From Hevea brasiliensis (Eukaryota > Streptophyta > Magnoliopsida > Malpighiales > Euphorbiaceae): a DNA stretch of 64,000 bases. The notes beneath the pieces were generated by a model, which ran no database searches, was not told the DNA's origin, and saw only the letters and a list, made by a program, of their open reading frames with translations. Position 1 is the first letter of the stretch. The number at the start of each line of letters is the position of its first letter. A program made the translations under genes and the position numbers. Positions 63,502 through 64,000 of the stretch are shown piece by piece. The stretch lies in contig NC_079504.1 of assembly GCF_030052815.1 (NCBI RefSeq), positions 39,811,623 to 39,875,622 of the forward strand, in the 5' to 3' direction.

Positions 63502-63723
63502 TAAATTATTAAAATCTAATATAATTATAAAATATATAAAATAAATTAAAAATTAAATAGTAATATAATGTAAAGAAAACACTTAAAAAACAACAATCAC
63601 GCGAAAATATAGGCTATTGAAGTTTTTATGAGTTGGACTAATTGACAAAAAAAAAAAAAAAAAACATGGTTTACAAAATTAACAATCCCTGATCTCCATC
63701 TCTCCCCTTTTCTCTCTTCCCCT
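63502..63723. other. AT-rich flank of the second giant LTR
   Basis: After the target duplication TAAAT the DNA is AT-rich. AACAATCCCTGATCTCCAT (63681) resembles AACAATCCCTAATCTCCAT (33251) upstream of copy B, so this may again be kinase-cluster upstream DNA. Confidence 0.5.
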
Positions 63724-64000
63724 CATCAACATCCCTTTAGGTCCAAGTGTATTATCAATAGCCCTTTGGGATTCTCTGTGGATTTATTGCATTCAGCCAA
63801 TACCTCTCTCCTTATTCCTCTTTTTGCTCTCATTTCATTGCATAAGAAACTCAGAACCCTAGTTATAGTTTTTCCAATTTTACTTTTTACTTCTAATCAT
63901 ATCTCTAATTTTGAATCCAAAGCACCAATTAAGCCAATACTCAAAAATTTCAGTCACCAAATCATATCTACTGAAACCAAAAACCATGATTTCACTTTGC
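63724..64000. repeat. Dispersed duplicate, copy 2 (partner at 47863-48156), cut by the window end
   Basis: Same order and strand as copy 1, with scattered substitutions. It suggests that the duplication unit continues to the right of the window. Confidence 0.75.

Overview
This is nuclear plant DNA, AT-rich and dense in transposable elements. It is a eudicot by content: a large LRR receptor kinase with a plant-type intron, Ty3/gypsy and copia LTRs, an RTE LINE, a TRIM, hAT-type MITEs and long stretches without genes. Repeat flavour suggests Euphorbiaceae (Hevea or Manihot), but that is a weak inference with no search behind it. The host gene content is one receptor-kinase locus of the LRR-XII (EFR/Xa21-like) class, duplicated in tandem and then broken up by repeats.

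Layout. (1) 1-11066: right-hand part of a minus-strand giant LTR retrotransposon. From right to left it has a 5.8 kb LTR (5231-11066), a primer binding site, a leader, an extra ORF1 (DUF7745-like plus coiled coil) and an intact gag ORF that runs off the left edge. This architecture resembles the Ogre/Tat lineage. The LTR carries on its opposite strand a decayed gene of the 'putative gypsy-type transposon' family (PF04195-like) plus a coiled-coil region, with its own TATA box. (2) 11067-23918: 3' end of receptor kinase copy A, cut by that LTR exactly at 11066/11067, plus its 3' flank, interrupted by a 4 kb solo LTR. (3) 23919-33546: a promoter relic of the kinase gene, another solo LTR with a nested LTR-like insertion, a hAT MITE and AT-rich DNA. 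(4) 33547-37192: receptor kinase copy B (W-box promoter, two exons, one in-frame stop at codon 551). (5) 37193-44167: copy B 3' flank, homologous to the copy A flank, with a 5'-truncated LINE. (6) 44168-49581: decayed caulimovirid-like coding remnants split by a solo LTR, a foldback element, and a second relic of kinase upstream DNA. (7) 49582-63501: a second, solo copy of the giant LTR with target duplication TAAAT. It is opened by a nest of solo LTRs of one family (E4 in E5 in E6) and a TRIM solo LTR, and it again carries the antisense PF04195-like pseudogene. (8) 63502-64000: AT-rich DNA and a second copy of a segment seen at 47863, perhaps leading to a further kinase copy outside the window.

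How the parts relate: the two kinase 3' flanks work as a natural before/after pair. Five TE or indel events are present in one flank and cleanly absent from the other, so insertion order can be read directly. No intact host gene is certain: copy B has a nonsense codon and copy A is truncated. The most complete protein-coding genes are the retroelement gag and ORF1.
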